Positions 1 through 6,419 of a stretch of 6,419 bases of DNA are shown in pieces; position 1 is the first letter of the stretch; every line of letters begins with the position of its first letter. The stretch is from UBA1100 sp964533265 (GTDB taxonomy: Bacteria; Verrucomicrobiota; Verrucomicrobiia; Limisphaerales; UBA1100). The notes under the pieces were generated by a model, which had not been told where the DNA came from, made no database searches, and saw only the letters and a list, made by a program, of their open reading frames with translations. The position numbers were made by a program, and so were the translations under genes. Location: NCBI GenBank assembly GCA_964533265.1, contig CAZHJW010000138.1:1-6419 (forward strand). The letters run 5' to 3'.

Positions 1-2121
1 GCGGCGCTGATGGCGGGGCATGCTTTGAGTAATTTGATTGGGACCGAGGGCAAGGCAGCGGCCCAGCAACAGCAGCAAATGTCGCCGGACCAAAAGTGGG
101 ATTTTGCAACCCAGTGGAGTTTGCCCAAGGCTGAGACCCTAAGAGTGGCAGTGCCCGGGTTATTTGGTTATAGGTTGGATTCTGGAGAAGGTGAGCGCTA
201 TTGGGGGTCAGTGGGGCAATCGCCAGGTTGGAAACCAGGAATGGGAGGGTTGGCCCGGCATTCGGGGTATGGCATTTACGCTGGAATGTTGGTTTTACTG
301 GTATGCCTCTGGGCACTGTTGCAGGCCTTACGCGGTGAAGGCGGTCAATTCGATTCGATAGATCGTCGTTGGGTTTTCTTTTGGGTGGCTTTGATTTTTA
401 TTTCAGTCCTTTTTGCATGGGGACGACATGCGTTTTTTTATTCGTTGCTTCATCCGTTGCCGTTTTTCAGCAGCATTCGTAATCCAATAAAATTCATGCA
501 CCCGGCTAGTTTGGGTTTTGTAATTCTGTTCGCCTATGGATTGGAGGGAATGGCTCGTGCCTACTTGAATGGAAAGGAAAATAGAAATGACGATTTTATA
601 GGATGGATTCAAAAATGGTTTGATGAATTGAAAGATTGGGACCGGCGCTGGTTTCATATTTTATCTGGTGTACTGCTCACGGGTGCTTTGGCTTGGGTTT
701 TTTATGCGGCGGTTCAGTCGGATTTGAGGCATTACCTCGCCGAAACGTTGAAAATTGGCCCAGATGGCGAATTGATAGCCAGATTCAGCCTGAAGATGCT
801 TGGCGTTAGTTTGGGTATGCTTTTCTTGGCCGTAGTGACACTGATTCTATTTATGTCGGGAGTGTGGTCTGGTTCGCTGGCTTGGAGAGTTTGGGTGTTA
901 TGCGGGGTGGTGATGGTGGTGGATTTTGGTCGGGCACACAGCCGTTATTTAGTTCATGAAAATTATGTCAGTAAATATGCAAATAATCCGATTGTGGATG
1001 TATTGAGGCAGGCACCTTACGAAAATCGGATAAAATTATTTCCCGCCACATTCGCAATGAGCCTTGCCCAGAGTGAGCTAATGCAGTTGCAGCAGCGAAT
1101 GCAAAACACCACCAACCGTACCGAGGAGGTGGCTTTGCAATTGAAGGGGCAGCAGTTGATGCAGCAGGTGGGCCAATTGCAATTATTGAGCGGTGTTCAT
1201 GGAGTTTTATGGGCTCAACATCATTTCCCATATTATCAAATCCAATCACTTGATATTATTCAGGAGCCGCGTGTCGCTGCTGAAAACCGCGTTTATCGGC
1301 AGATGTTTGGTCAAGATGCCTTACGAATGTGCGAATTAACGGGGACCCGGTTTCTCTTGGGACTTGGGCAAGGTCACGCGTCGCATCTAGATGCAATCTA
1401 TGGTCGGACTAATTCTTTTGCCGAACATTCACTCTTCTCTTTGGGCCCCAAGGAACCCGGCAAAAAAATTAAATCATATGATGATGTTGCCGTCTCCATT
1501 CAAACGAATGGACCGCTCGCTCTGATTGAGTTTCATGGAGCCCTGCCGCGTGCTGGTTTATTTGCAAATTGGCGAAGTGGTCTCTCTGATGATGAAGTGT
1601 TGGCAACTTTACCGAGGAAAACATGGAATCCACATCAGGAAGTGTTGATCGCAGAGGAAATCCCTGTTTCGGAAATCAGCGATACAAACGCGACTGTAGT
1701 GGGTGCACACTATGAATCCTATGACCCCAAACGAATTGTGTTGTCTACTGAAGCAGCTACATCAACGGTGTTGCTGCTCAATGATAAACATCATCCGGCG
1801 TGGAAGGTTACAGTTGATGGTAAGCCGGCAAAATTATTGCGGGCAAATTATCTGATGCGCGGCGTGTATTTGCCCCCCGGTAAACACAAGGTTGAGTTCC
1901 AGTTTGCCCCGAGTGAGAATAGTATCCGTGTCAGTCTGGCCGGATTTGGTCTAGGGGCCTTGGCGGTTTTGATTTTAGTTTTTCTGCCGCGGTCAGTAAC
2001 TACAGACCCGTTGGATGATCCAGAAAAGTCCACGGCAGAGAATATTTCTTCGCCAGCAGAGCCGACAGAGCTTTCACCCCGAAAGTCTCGGTCGCGTAGT
2101 GGCCGCCGTAAAAAACGTTAA
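1..2121 (+). CDS. YfhO-family multi-pass membrane protein, 5' end outside window
   Basis: The frame is open from base 1 (Ala-Ala-Leu before the first ATG at 10), so the ATG is probably internal; residues below count from it. I see hydrophobic helices at about 87-107, 121-139, 165-184, 215-234, 262-283 and 290-306. A long soluble segment follows (about 307-640), then a last helix at 641-659 and a very basic tail ending RSGRRKKR. Family-like marks are WSLPKAETL followed by VPGLFGYR (residues 36-54), SSIRNPIKF (154-162), HHFPYYQIQSLDIIQEPRV (404-422) and a C-terminal beta domain with the pattern HPAWKVTVDG...PPGKHKVEF (595-630). YfhO proteins belong to the GT-C-like membrane glycosyltransferase group, and some Gram-positive members glycosylate lipoteichoic acid; the substrate here is unknown. 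The catalytic N-terminal loop is not in the window. Residues 19-23 and about 353-394 are unusually Gln-rich. Codons from residue 664 on overlap the opposing nif3-like gene. Family call fairly sure; function only inferred. Confidence 0.82.
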   Translation, partial: AALMAGHALSNLIGTEGKAAAQQQQQMSPDQKWDFATQWSLPKAETLRVAVPGLFGYRLDSGEGERYWGSVGQSPGWKPGMGGLARHSGYGIYAGMLVLLVCLWALLQALRGEGGQFDSIDRRWVFFWVALIFISVLFAWGRHAFFYSLLHPLPFFSSIRNPIKFMHPASLGFVILFAYGLEGMARAYLNGKENRNDDFIGWIQKWFDELKDWDRRWFHILSGVLLTGALAWVFYAAVQSDLRHYLAETLKIGPDGELIARFSLKMLGVSLGMLFLAVVTLILFMSGVWSGSLAWRVWVLCGVVMVVDFGRAHSRYLVHENYVSKYANNPIVDVLRQAPYENRIKLFPATFAMSLAQSELMQLQQRMQNTTNRTEEVALQLKGQQLMQQVGQLQLLSGVHGVLWAQHHFPYYQIQSLDIIQEPRVAAENRVYRQMFGQDALRMCELTGTRFLLGLGQGHASHLDAIYGRTNSFAEHSLFSLGPKEPGKKIKSYDDVAVSIQTNGPLALIEFHGALPRAGLFANWRSGLSDDEVLATLPRKTWNPHQEVLIAEEIPVSEISDTNATVVGAHYESYDPKRIVLSTEAATSTVLLLNDKHHPAWKVTVDGKPAKLLRANYLMRGVYLPPGKHKVEFQFAPSENSIRVSLAGFGLGALAVLILVFLPRSVTTDPLDDPEKSTAENISSPAEPTELSPRKSRSRSGRRKKR

Positions 2122-2761
2122 TCCCCAGGTCTTCAGCAAGTACCCCCGTCCAATGAGGCCCTTCGCCGGTAATAAAAGTATCCACGCCTTCAGCCGCAGC
2201 CTTTGCAATACTGCTGCCAGCGCCTCCGGTAACAATACCGATTTGTTTGCAAACTTGTGGTCCTCCTGCCAAGAGCGTGGGTGATGATCCAAGAATGCTT
2301 TTAAGGCGGTTGTTTAAAACACCACGATCCAAACGTGTACTTGTTTTTAGACCTATGAATTGACCGTGTTCTTCGAAAAACGGTTTGGGCTTGGTTAATT
2401 TAAGTGCCTTGAAGACGCCCGCATTGTTACCTAATTTTGGATGAAGATCTAAGGGCAGATGGGAGCTGTATACGGCAAGGTTGTGTTCCACCAGTTCTCC
2501 AATCAGGTCTCGCTTTTTACCAGTCCATGGTTGTTGGGGACTCCAGAAGAGTCCGTGATGGACGATGAGTAGGTCGGATTTGGCCTCGATAGCCATGCGC
2601 ACGGTGGTGAGCGAGGCGTCCACAGCCGCGGTGATGCGACTGACTTTACCATTATTTTCCACCTGCAATCCGTTCAGGGCGCCATCGGAATCGGTGATGA
2701 GGTCGATCTTTAGGGTGCGGTTGCAGTACAGCACGATATCCTTGAGTAGAACTTTCGCCAT
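2000..2761 (-). CDS. Nif3-like dinuclear metal center protein (YbgI/YqfO family)
   Basis: A complete 253-residue protein, the usual length for single-domain Nif3 proteins. These form toroidal assemblies with a two-metal site; many are labelled 'GTP cyclohydrolase 1 type 2-like', but the physiological reaction is not settled. Visible ligand motifs are HHGLFW (His68, His69), SSHLPLDLHP (His101, Asp105) and GHYATE (His221, Glu225). Other family marks are GALNGLQVE (27-35), GNNAG (111-115), TGEGPHW (198-204) and the ending FLDHPTGL. I chose the ATG at 2761 (MAKVLLKDIV) because homology to the family begins there. The frame stays open to 2944, but that extension is antisense to speA, does not resemble Nif3 and is rejected. 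No Shine-Dalgarno motif precedes the ATG. The gene is divergent from speA and convergent with the YfhO-type gene, into which its 3' end runs for 122 bp; all ligands and the family ending are intact, so this is the true C-terminus. Confidence 0.92.
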   Translation of the reverse strand: MAKVLLKDIVLYCNRTLKIDLITDSDGALNGLQVENNGKVSRITAAVDASLTTVRMAIEAKSDLLIVHHGLFWSPQQPWTGKKRDLIGELVEHNLAVYSSHLPLDLHPKLGNNAGVFKALKLTKPKPFFEEHGQFIGLKTSTRLDRGVLNNRLKSILGSSPTLLAGGPQVCKQIGIVTGGAGSSIAKAAAEGVDTFITGEGPHWTGVLAEDLGINVFYGGHYATETFGVKALSALLAKKYSLPWTFLDHPTGL

Positions 2762-2792
2762 GCGGGAAGAAAACCCGCGACGGGCGTTTTTT
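2762..2792. terminator. Overlapping small hairpins with T-tract, terminator-like in both directions
   Basis: Two mutually exclusive stems share the arm CCCG at 2774-2777. Stem A pairs GCGGG (2762-2766) with CCCGC (2774-2778) over a 7-base loop. Stem B pairs CCCG (2774-2777) with CGGG (2781-2784) over a 3-base loop and is followed after two bases by six Ts (2787-2792). Read on the minus strand, stem B is followed by TTTTCTT, so it resembles a weak bidirectional intrinsic terminator. It lies between divergent genes, right next to the nif3-like ATG, where no terminator is needed. It could be a leader structure for the nif3-like mRNA or chance. Seen in the sequence; function is inference. Confidence 0.35.
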
Positions 2793-2798
2793 GCAATG

Positions 2799-2816
2799 AC
2801 CGTCTTGCAAAACGGT
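2799..2816. repeat. Inverted repeat ACCGT/ACGGT just upstream of speA
   Basis: ACCGT (2799-2803) and ACGGT (2812-2816) form a perfect 5-bp inverted repeat with an 8-base loop. The loop contains the palindrome TTGCAA (2805-2810), a second copy of which lies at 2791-2796. It could be an operator-like element or a small hairpin in the speA leader. It is short enough to be chance, and no regulator is recognised. Confidence 0.3.
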
Positions 2817-2832
2817 GTGCCATTCCTATGAT
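2805..2832 (+). promoter_or_regulatory. Possible sigma70-type promoter for speA
   Basis: TTGCAA (2805-2810) and TATGAT (2827-2832) are separated by 16 bases and each resembles the -35 and -10 consensus. The -10 box overlaps the paired ATG codons at 2828 and 2831. If the promoter is real, transcription would begin near 2838-2840 and the true speA start would lie further in, for example GTG at 2843. Otherwise the match is chance and transcription starts inside the nif3-like gene. The 66-bp divergent spacer must hold, or lie close to, a speA promoter, but this box pair is only a candidate. Confidence 0.25.
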
Positions 2833-4572
2833 GCGCGCTCCTGTGAAGCTGGAACCCGATAATTGGAGTGTTGATGAGGCTCGCGATATATATCACATCA
2901 GTCGCTGGGGTGCTGGGTATTATAACATTAATACTAAAGGTCATGTGGTGGCTAAGCCTTTGCCAGAATCTGACACAGCAGTGGAGTTAAGTGCCGTCAT
3001 TCAGTCGGCCAAAAAGAAAGCCCTTAGCGGTCCATTGCTGATTCGTTTTCAGGATATACTTCGGCATAGAGTGCAATCTCTTTGTCAGGCTTTTGACGAG
3101 GCGATCGAACGTTTTGAGTATGGAGGTCATTACCATGGTGTGTTTCCACTGAAAGTGAACGAGCTGCGCGAAGTGGTTGAGGAAGTGCTTGATGCGGGAA
3201 AGGACCATGCCTTTGGTCTGGAAGTTGGAAGTAAGTCAGAGTTAAGCGCTGCTTTGGCCTTACAGTCTAACCCATATAGCTTACTCATTTGTAATGGGTA
3301 TAAAGATGCGGACTTTATTCAAACTGCACTTATGGGCACGCGGTTGGGTAAAAAGGCGATTCTGGTGGTGGAAAAGCTGGATGAACTTCAGAACATCATT
3401 GCGATAGCTGCCCGCGAAGGGGTTCGTCCGCAGCTTGGAATTCGTTTACGCCTTTTGAGCCGTAGTACAGGGAAGTGGGCTGATAGTGGAGGTGAGGATG
3501 CCAAATTTGGTTTGAATACCACCCAGTTGATGGCTGCACTGGAAATTCTGCGTGCTGAAGGATGGGAGGATTGCTTGCGTTTATTGCATTCCCACATCGG
3601 CTCACAGGTGCCTGATATCCAAACCGTTCGCAAAGCGGTCCAGGAAGGAGCTCGTTTTTACGCAAAAGTAAGGCAATTGGGTTTTCCGGTGGAGTATCTG
3701 GATGTTGGAGGCGGTTTGGCTGTGGATTATGATGGAAGTCGCGCAGCGTTTGATAGTTCAGCCAATTATTCGTTACGCGAGTATACCGATGATATTGTCC
3801 AGACGATCGGAGAAGTGTGCGAAGTAGAAGATGTTCCCCACCCAAATATNNNNNNNNNNNNNNNNNNNNNNNNNNNNNNNNNNNNNNNNNNNNNNNNNNN
3901 NNNNNNNNNNNNNNNNNNNNNNNNNNNNNNNNNNNNNNNNNNNNNNNNNAACATTTTCGAAAGCAGGAGGGGCATGTGCCTGAGGAGATAGCGATCCTTG
4001 AGGATCAAATGAGTGATCAATATATCTGTAATTTTTCAGTGTTTCAGAGTTTGCTCGATCATTGGGCGATTGATCAGCTCTTTCCAATTATGCCTCTGCA
4101 GCGGTTGAATGAAGTACCTACACAGGAAGCAACTTTGGTGGATATTACCTGTGATTCGGACGGGGCGGTGAGCAAATTCATCGACTTGGAGGATGTTCGA
4201 GGCACGTTGCCACTGCATTCGTTAGAACAAGATGAAACGATTGTGAATCCTTACTACATTGGCATTTTCCTTGTGGGTGCTTATCAGGACGTAATGGGTG
4301 ACCTCCATAATCTTTTTGGCCGAGTGAATGAGATGCATGTATTTCTTGATCCTGACAAACCCAATGGTTATTACATTGAGCAGACTCTTCGCGGTCACTC
4401 GATTGGCGATAACCTAACCACCATGCAGTATGACCGACTGGAACTGATCCACCAAATGAAACAGCAGATTGATACGGCCATTAGCGACAACCTCTTTCAG
4501 CCCGCAGAAGGAATCCAAATGTTGCAGGAATACGAACGCGGGCTGGATGAATATACCTATCTTTCGTTTTAG
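2828..4572 (+). CDS. speA: Biosynthetic arginine decarboxylase, interrupted by an assembly gap
   Basis: PLP-dependent decarboxylation of arginine to agmatine, the first step of the agmatine route to putrescine and spermidine. The part before the gap encodes 340 residues and the part after it 206; the known enzymes have about 630-660, so roughly 90-110 residues are missing. Visible: the N-terminal pattern NWSVDEARDIYHISRWGAGY, the PLP-binding lysine in HGVFPLKVNE (Lys109), SHIGSQ (255-260), LDVGGGLAVDYDG (291-303) and, after the gap, the family block DITCDSDG with the active-site-type Cys at 4150-4152, then PYYIGIFLVGAYQDVMG and the ending YERGLDEYTYLSF. Before the gap the frame ends in PHPN, which in the family leads into the ISESGR motif; that motif is lost in the Ns. 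The reading frame differs on the two sides of the Ns, as expected when 100 N is a placeholder. Start uncertain: ATG at 2828 or 2831 or GTG at 2843, none with a Shine-Dalgarno. Confidence 0.94.
3850..3949. other. Assembly gap of exactly 100 Ns inside speA
   Basis: Bases 3850-3949 are all N. Exactly 100 is the conventional placeholder for a scaffold gap of unknown size. It breaks speA; the coding frame before it begins codons at 3848 and the frame after it at 3952. For one intact gene the true missing length must leave remainder 2 on division by 3, and by family length should be near 270-330 bases. Any protein read straight through the Ns on either strand is an artefact. Confidence 0.98.
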
Positions 4573-4578
4573 TTGCCT

Positions 4579-5418
4579 ATGGCCACCCCTTTATCACTCC
4601 ATCCAGACTTGATGCCTTCTCTACGTCAGCTTGTGCGTGGACTGGAGTTGTTATTCTGGGCATTACCATTTGTGCTTTTGGTGTGTGTCCAAGAGATGAT
4701 TGCTCCGGCTTGGGAATCCTGGGGGGTTGCGCCTTTATTTCTTTCTACGGTTATCCTTTGGTTTGGAGCATCACGGTTGAGACAGTTTCAGCCACAAGAA
4801 GAAATCTGGCAAAGTGCGGTAAAAATTACCGAGATACTGGCTCTGCTAATGGCTGGTTTGGCGCCGTTTTTACACTGGATTCAGGTGTTACCTGAGTTAT
4901 CGGCCTCTGGTTATTCAGCCGGCCAAAAGCACATTATTTATTCCACAATTATTTTTTGTACGGCTAGCATCATGTTTCTTCTCAATTTAAACCACGTCCT
5001 GACGCGTTTGGGAGCCATGTTGCCAGACCCTATTTTGCGTGCGGACATAAAACTTTTTGTAACCCTCAATTTTATCCTTTTCCTTCCGCTGCTAGTGGCG
5101 ATGTGGTGTTGCCGGTTGAGTGATGGGCTTTATACTGGACTTCAACAACAATTACCCAGTATGGCTGAGAGTATAGGAAGTGCCGTTGTTCTGGAGCATT
5201 TGTTGAGAGCCTCGGTAATTTGGATTGCGACCCTCATAATTGCCACCACTATGGCGATGATGTGGAAGGCCAAGGAGGCGGTTTTGAACGGGGTTTTCAG
5301 TCTGGAACCTGTTCCAGTCACTGAAGAGGATGATGATGAAACGCGGATTGTTCCGTTGCCGGAACCTGAAACTAAAGATGAACCTACCGTCAAACCGGGA
5401 GATCCGTCACTGAACTAG
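4579..5418 (+). CDS. Unrecognised six-helix integral membrane protein downstream of speA
   Basis: I do not recognise the family. The 279-residue product has six clear hydrophobic segments at about 22-40, 50-67, 84-103, 118-137, 157-178 and 209-228. A 40-residue hydrophilic tail follows, acidic and proline-rich (EEDDDE at 249-254; PLPEPETKDEP around 259-269). There is no cleavable signal peptide; the N-terminus is short, with Arg16 and Arg20 before the first helix. I chose ATG 4579; a TTG at 4573, immediately after the speA stop and in the same frame, would add two residues. No Shine-Dalgarno is visible, so translation is probably coupled to speA termination, and the two genes are likely one operon. 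That makes a link to polyamine or arginine handling possible, but nothing in the protein itself shows it, and no transporter signature is seen. Its stop shares CTAG (5415-5418) with the convergent mqnC stop. Gene reality is well supported by length, hydrophobic pattern and packing. Confidence 0.85.
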   Translation: MATPLSLHPDLMPSLRQLVRGLELLFWALPFVLLVCVQEMIAPAWESWGVAPLFLSTVILWFGASRLRQFQPQEEIWQSAVKITEILALLMAGLAPFLHWIQVLPELSASGYSAGQKHIIYSTIIFCTASIMFLLNLNHVLTRLGAMLPDPILRADIKLFVTLNFILFLPLLVAMWCCRLSDGLYTGLQQQLPSMAESIGSAVVLEHLLRASVIWIATLIIATTMAMMWKAKEAVLNGVFSLEPVPVTEEDDDETRIVPLPEPETKDEPTVKPGDPSLN

Positions 5419-6419
5419 GACGCTATCAGATTGTACCAATTATCGCGTTGGCGTGGCTCATACCCTAAATCTTTTATGAGCCTTTGCATATCCGCAACAT
5501 CCATGCAGTACACCGTGCCGGCCTTGGATACCACGTTTTCCTCGATCATGATGCTGCCCAGATCGTTTGCGCCGTGCTGCAGCGCGATTTGGCCGATCTC
5601 CCGACCTTGAGTCACCCAAGAGCTCTGGATGTTCTCGATGTTCTCGAGATAAATGCGTGAGAGTGCTTGCATTCGCAAGTATTCGTGTGATCCCACTGTG
5701 GGTGCCTTCAGCTTGGTATTCTCCGCCTGAAATGTCCAAGCAATGAAAGCGGTAAAGCCGCCGGTTTCATCCTGTTGCACGCGTACGCGCTCCAGGTGTT
5801 CGATACGCTCCTCCACAGTTTCAACATGGCCGAACATCATGGTAGCGGTGGTTGCTAAGCCTTGTCGGTGGGCAATGGCCATGACTTCCAGCCAATCATC
5901 ACTCATAGCCTTAAGTGGGGAAATTTTCTTTCGCACACTGTCCACCAAGATTTCCCCGCCTCCACCGGGAATGGAGCCAAGGCCGGCCTCATGAAAATCG
6001 CGAATGAGATCTTCCATAGGTTCATCGAACACTTCCCGGAAATGGACAAATTCACTGGGTGAAAACCCGTGGACATTGATGGTCGGGAACTTTTCGCGAA
6101 TGTGTGACAGGAGATCGAGATACCATTGTTTACTTAGTGAAGGATGATGCCCGCCCTGCATGAGGATCTGTGTGCCTCCCAGTGCTACGGTTTCCTCAAT
6201 CTTGGAATCGATTTCCTTATGCGAAATTACGTAGGAATCATTGGCTTTTTCACTTCGCCAGAATGCGCAGAACTTGCAATACACATTGCAGACATTGGTG
6301 TAGTTGATATTGCGATCAATGCTATAGGTGATAATTTCGTTGCCGTGCCCTTCAAAGGCCTTAGCCTTGGCCAGTTCACGCCTGCGATGAGCCAGAGCCC
6401 CCAAGGTTTCCAAGGGAAG
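5415..6419 (-). CDS. mqnC: Cyclic dehypoxanthinyl futalosine synthase (radical SAM), 5' end outside window
   Basis: MqnC cyclises dehypoxanthine futalosine in the futalosine route to menaquinone; it is a cytoplasmic radical-SAM enzyme. Counting visible residues from base 6419, the [4Fe-4S] motif CNVYCKFC gives Cys44, Cys48 and Cys51 (CX3CX2C), preceded by RNINYTNV. MqnC-typical blocks follow: ALGGTQILMQGGHHP (79-93), GLGSIPGGGGEILVD (146-160), TTATMMFGHVET (190-201), QDETGGFTAFIAWTFQAENT (216-235), WVTQGREIGQIAL (268-280) and MIEENVVSKAG (291-301). MqnC rather than the paralogue MqnE is indicated by the MQGG, DETGGFTAFI and SWVTQG blocks. The frame is open to the window edge (Leu-Pro-Leu-Glu), so the TTG at 6413 is unlikely to be the start. 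The 334 visible residues lack perhaps 20-35 N-terminal ones compared with the family. The stop TAG is embedded in the CTAG shared with the opposing gene, leaving no room for a terminator between them. Confidence 0.95.
   Translation of the reverse strand, partial: LPLETLGALAHRRRELAKAKAFEGHGNEIITYSIDRNINYTNVCNVYCKFCAFWRSEKANDSYVISHKEIDSKIEETVALGGTQILMQGGHHPSLSKQWYLDLLSHIREKFPTINVHGFSPSEFVHFREVFDEPMEDLIRDFHEAGLGSIPGGGGEILVDSVRKKISPLKAMSDDWLEVMAIAHRQGLATTATMMFGHVETVEERIEHLERVRVQQDETGGFTAFIAWTFQAENTKLKAPTVGSHEYLRMQALSRIYLENIENIQSSWVTQGREIGQIALQHGANDLGSIMIEENVVSKAGTVYCMDVADMQRLIKDLGYEPRQRDNWYNLIAS

Noticed and set aside
2015..2292. Small frames on both strands within the nif3-like 3' half (plus 2015-2284, minus 2074-2292)
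   Set aside because: They are shadows of the nif3-like gene; the product has no recognisable motif and all Nif3 ligands are in the other frame.
2762..2944. 61-residue N-terminal extension of the nif3-like frame on the minus strand
   Set aside because: It is antisense to the conserved N-terminus of speA, does not resemble Nif3 proteins, and the family-like N-terminus begins at the ATG at 2761.
3388..3845. Minus-strand open frames of 81 and 149 codons opposite speA
   Set aside because: They lie wholly antisense to a strongly conserved part of speA and show no domain-like pattern.
3766..4087. Open frames running through the Ns on both strands
   Set aside because: The Ns carry no sequence, so continuity across them is artificial; only the speA frames on each side match a family.
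2828..4572. speA as a frameshifted pseudogene
   Set aside because: The only frame change coincides with the 100-N placeholder; both flanks are well conserved and lack internal stops, so an assembly gap explains it.
5458..6062. Open frames of 66-93 codons overlapping mqnC
   Set aside because: They are out-of-frame readings of a conserved enzyme, rich in Arg/Ser or His as typical of shadow frames, with no start signals.
1..6419. Mobile element, CRISPR array, tRNA or rRNA
   Set aside because: I found no transposase or integrase motif, no spaced direct repeats, no terminal inverted repeats and no tRNA-like cloverleaf or rRNA sequence on either strand by eye.

Overview
The window looks like chromosomal DNA from a member of the Verrucomicrobiota, most likely the Limisphaerales/Pedosphaerales group (inference). 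The reasons are the sequence character of a YfhO-type membrane protein, a Nif3-type metal protein, a long biosynthetic arginine decarboxylase and an MqnC radical-SAM enzyme. I see no phage, transposon, CRISPR or RNA gene.

Layout from left to right: (1) bases 1-2121, plus strand, the 3' part of a large YfhO-family membrane protein whose N-terminus lies outside the window; (2) 2000-2761, minus strand, a complete Nif3-like dinuclear-metal protein whose last 40 codons run antisense through the 3' tail of the YfhO-type gene; (3) 2762-2827, a 66-bp divergent intergenic region with competing small hairpins and a possible promoter; (4) 2828-4572, plus strand, speA (biosynthetic arginine decarboxylase), interrupted by exactly 100 Ns (3850-3949); (5) 4579-5418, plus strand, an unrecognised six-helix membrane protein directly behind speA and probably co-transcribed with it; (6) 5415-6419, minus strand, mqnC of the futalosine menaquinone pathway, with its 5' end outside the window. 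The stops of (5) and (6) share one CTAG.

The genes do not form an obvious single pathway. speA makes agmatine for polyamines, mqnC makes a menaquinone precursor, the YfhO-type protein probably handles a lipid-linked sugar or envelope polymer, and the Nif3-like protein has no settled role. The most notable structural feature is tight packing: a 122-bp antisense 3' overlap, a 4-bp convergent stop overlap and a 6-bp spacing behind speA, with essentially no non-coding DNA except the 66-bp divergent spacer and the assembly gap. I do not see convincing evidence of a new biological system. The best leads are the antisense gene overlap, the unknown membrane protein tied to speA, and the hairpin cluster in the divergent spacer.
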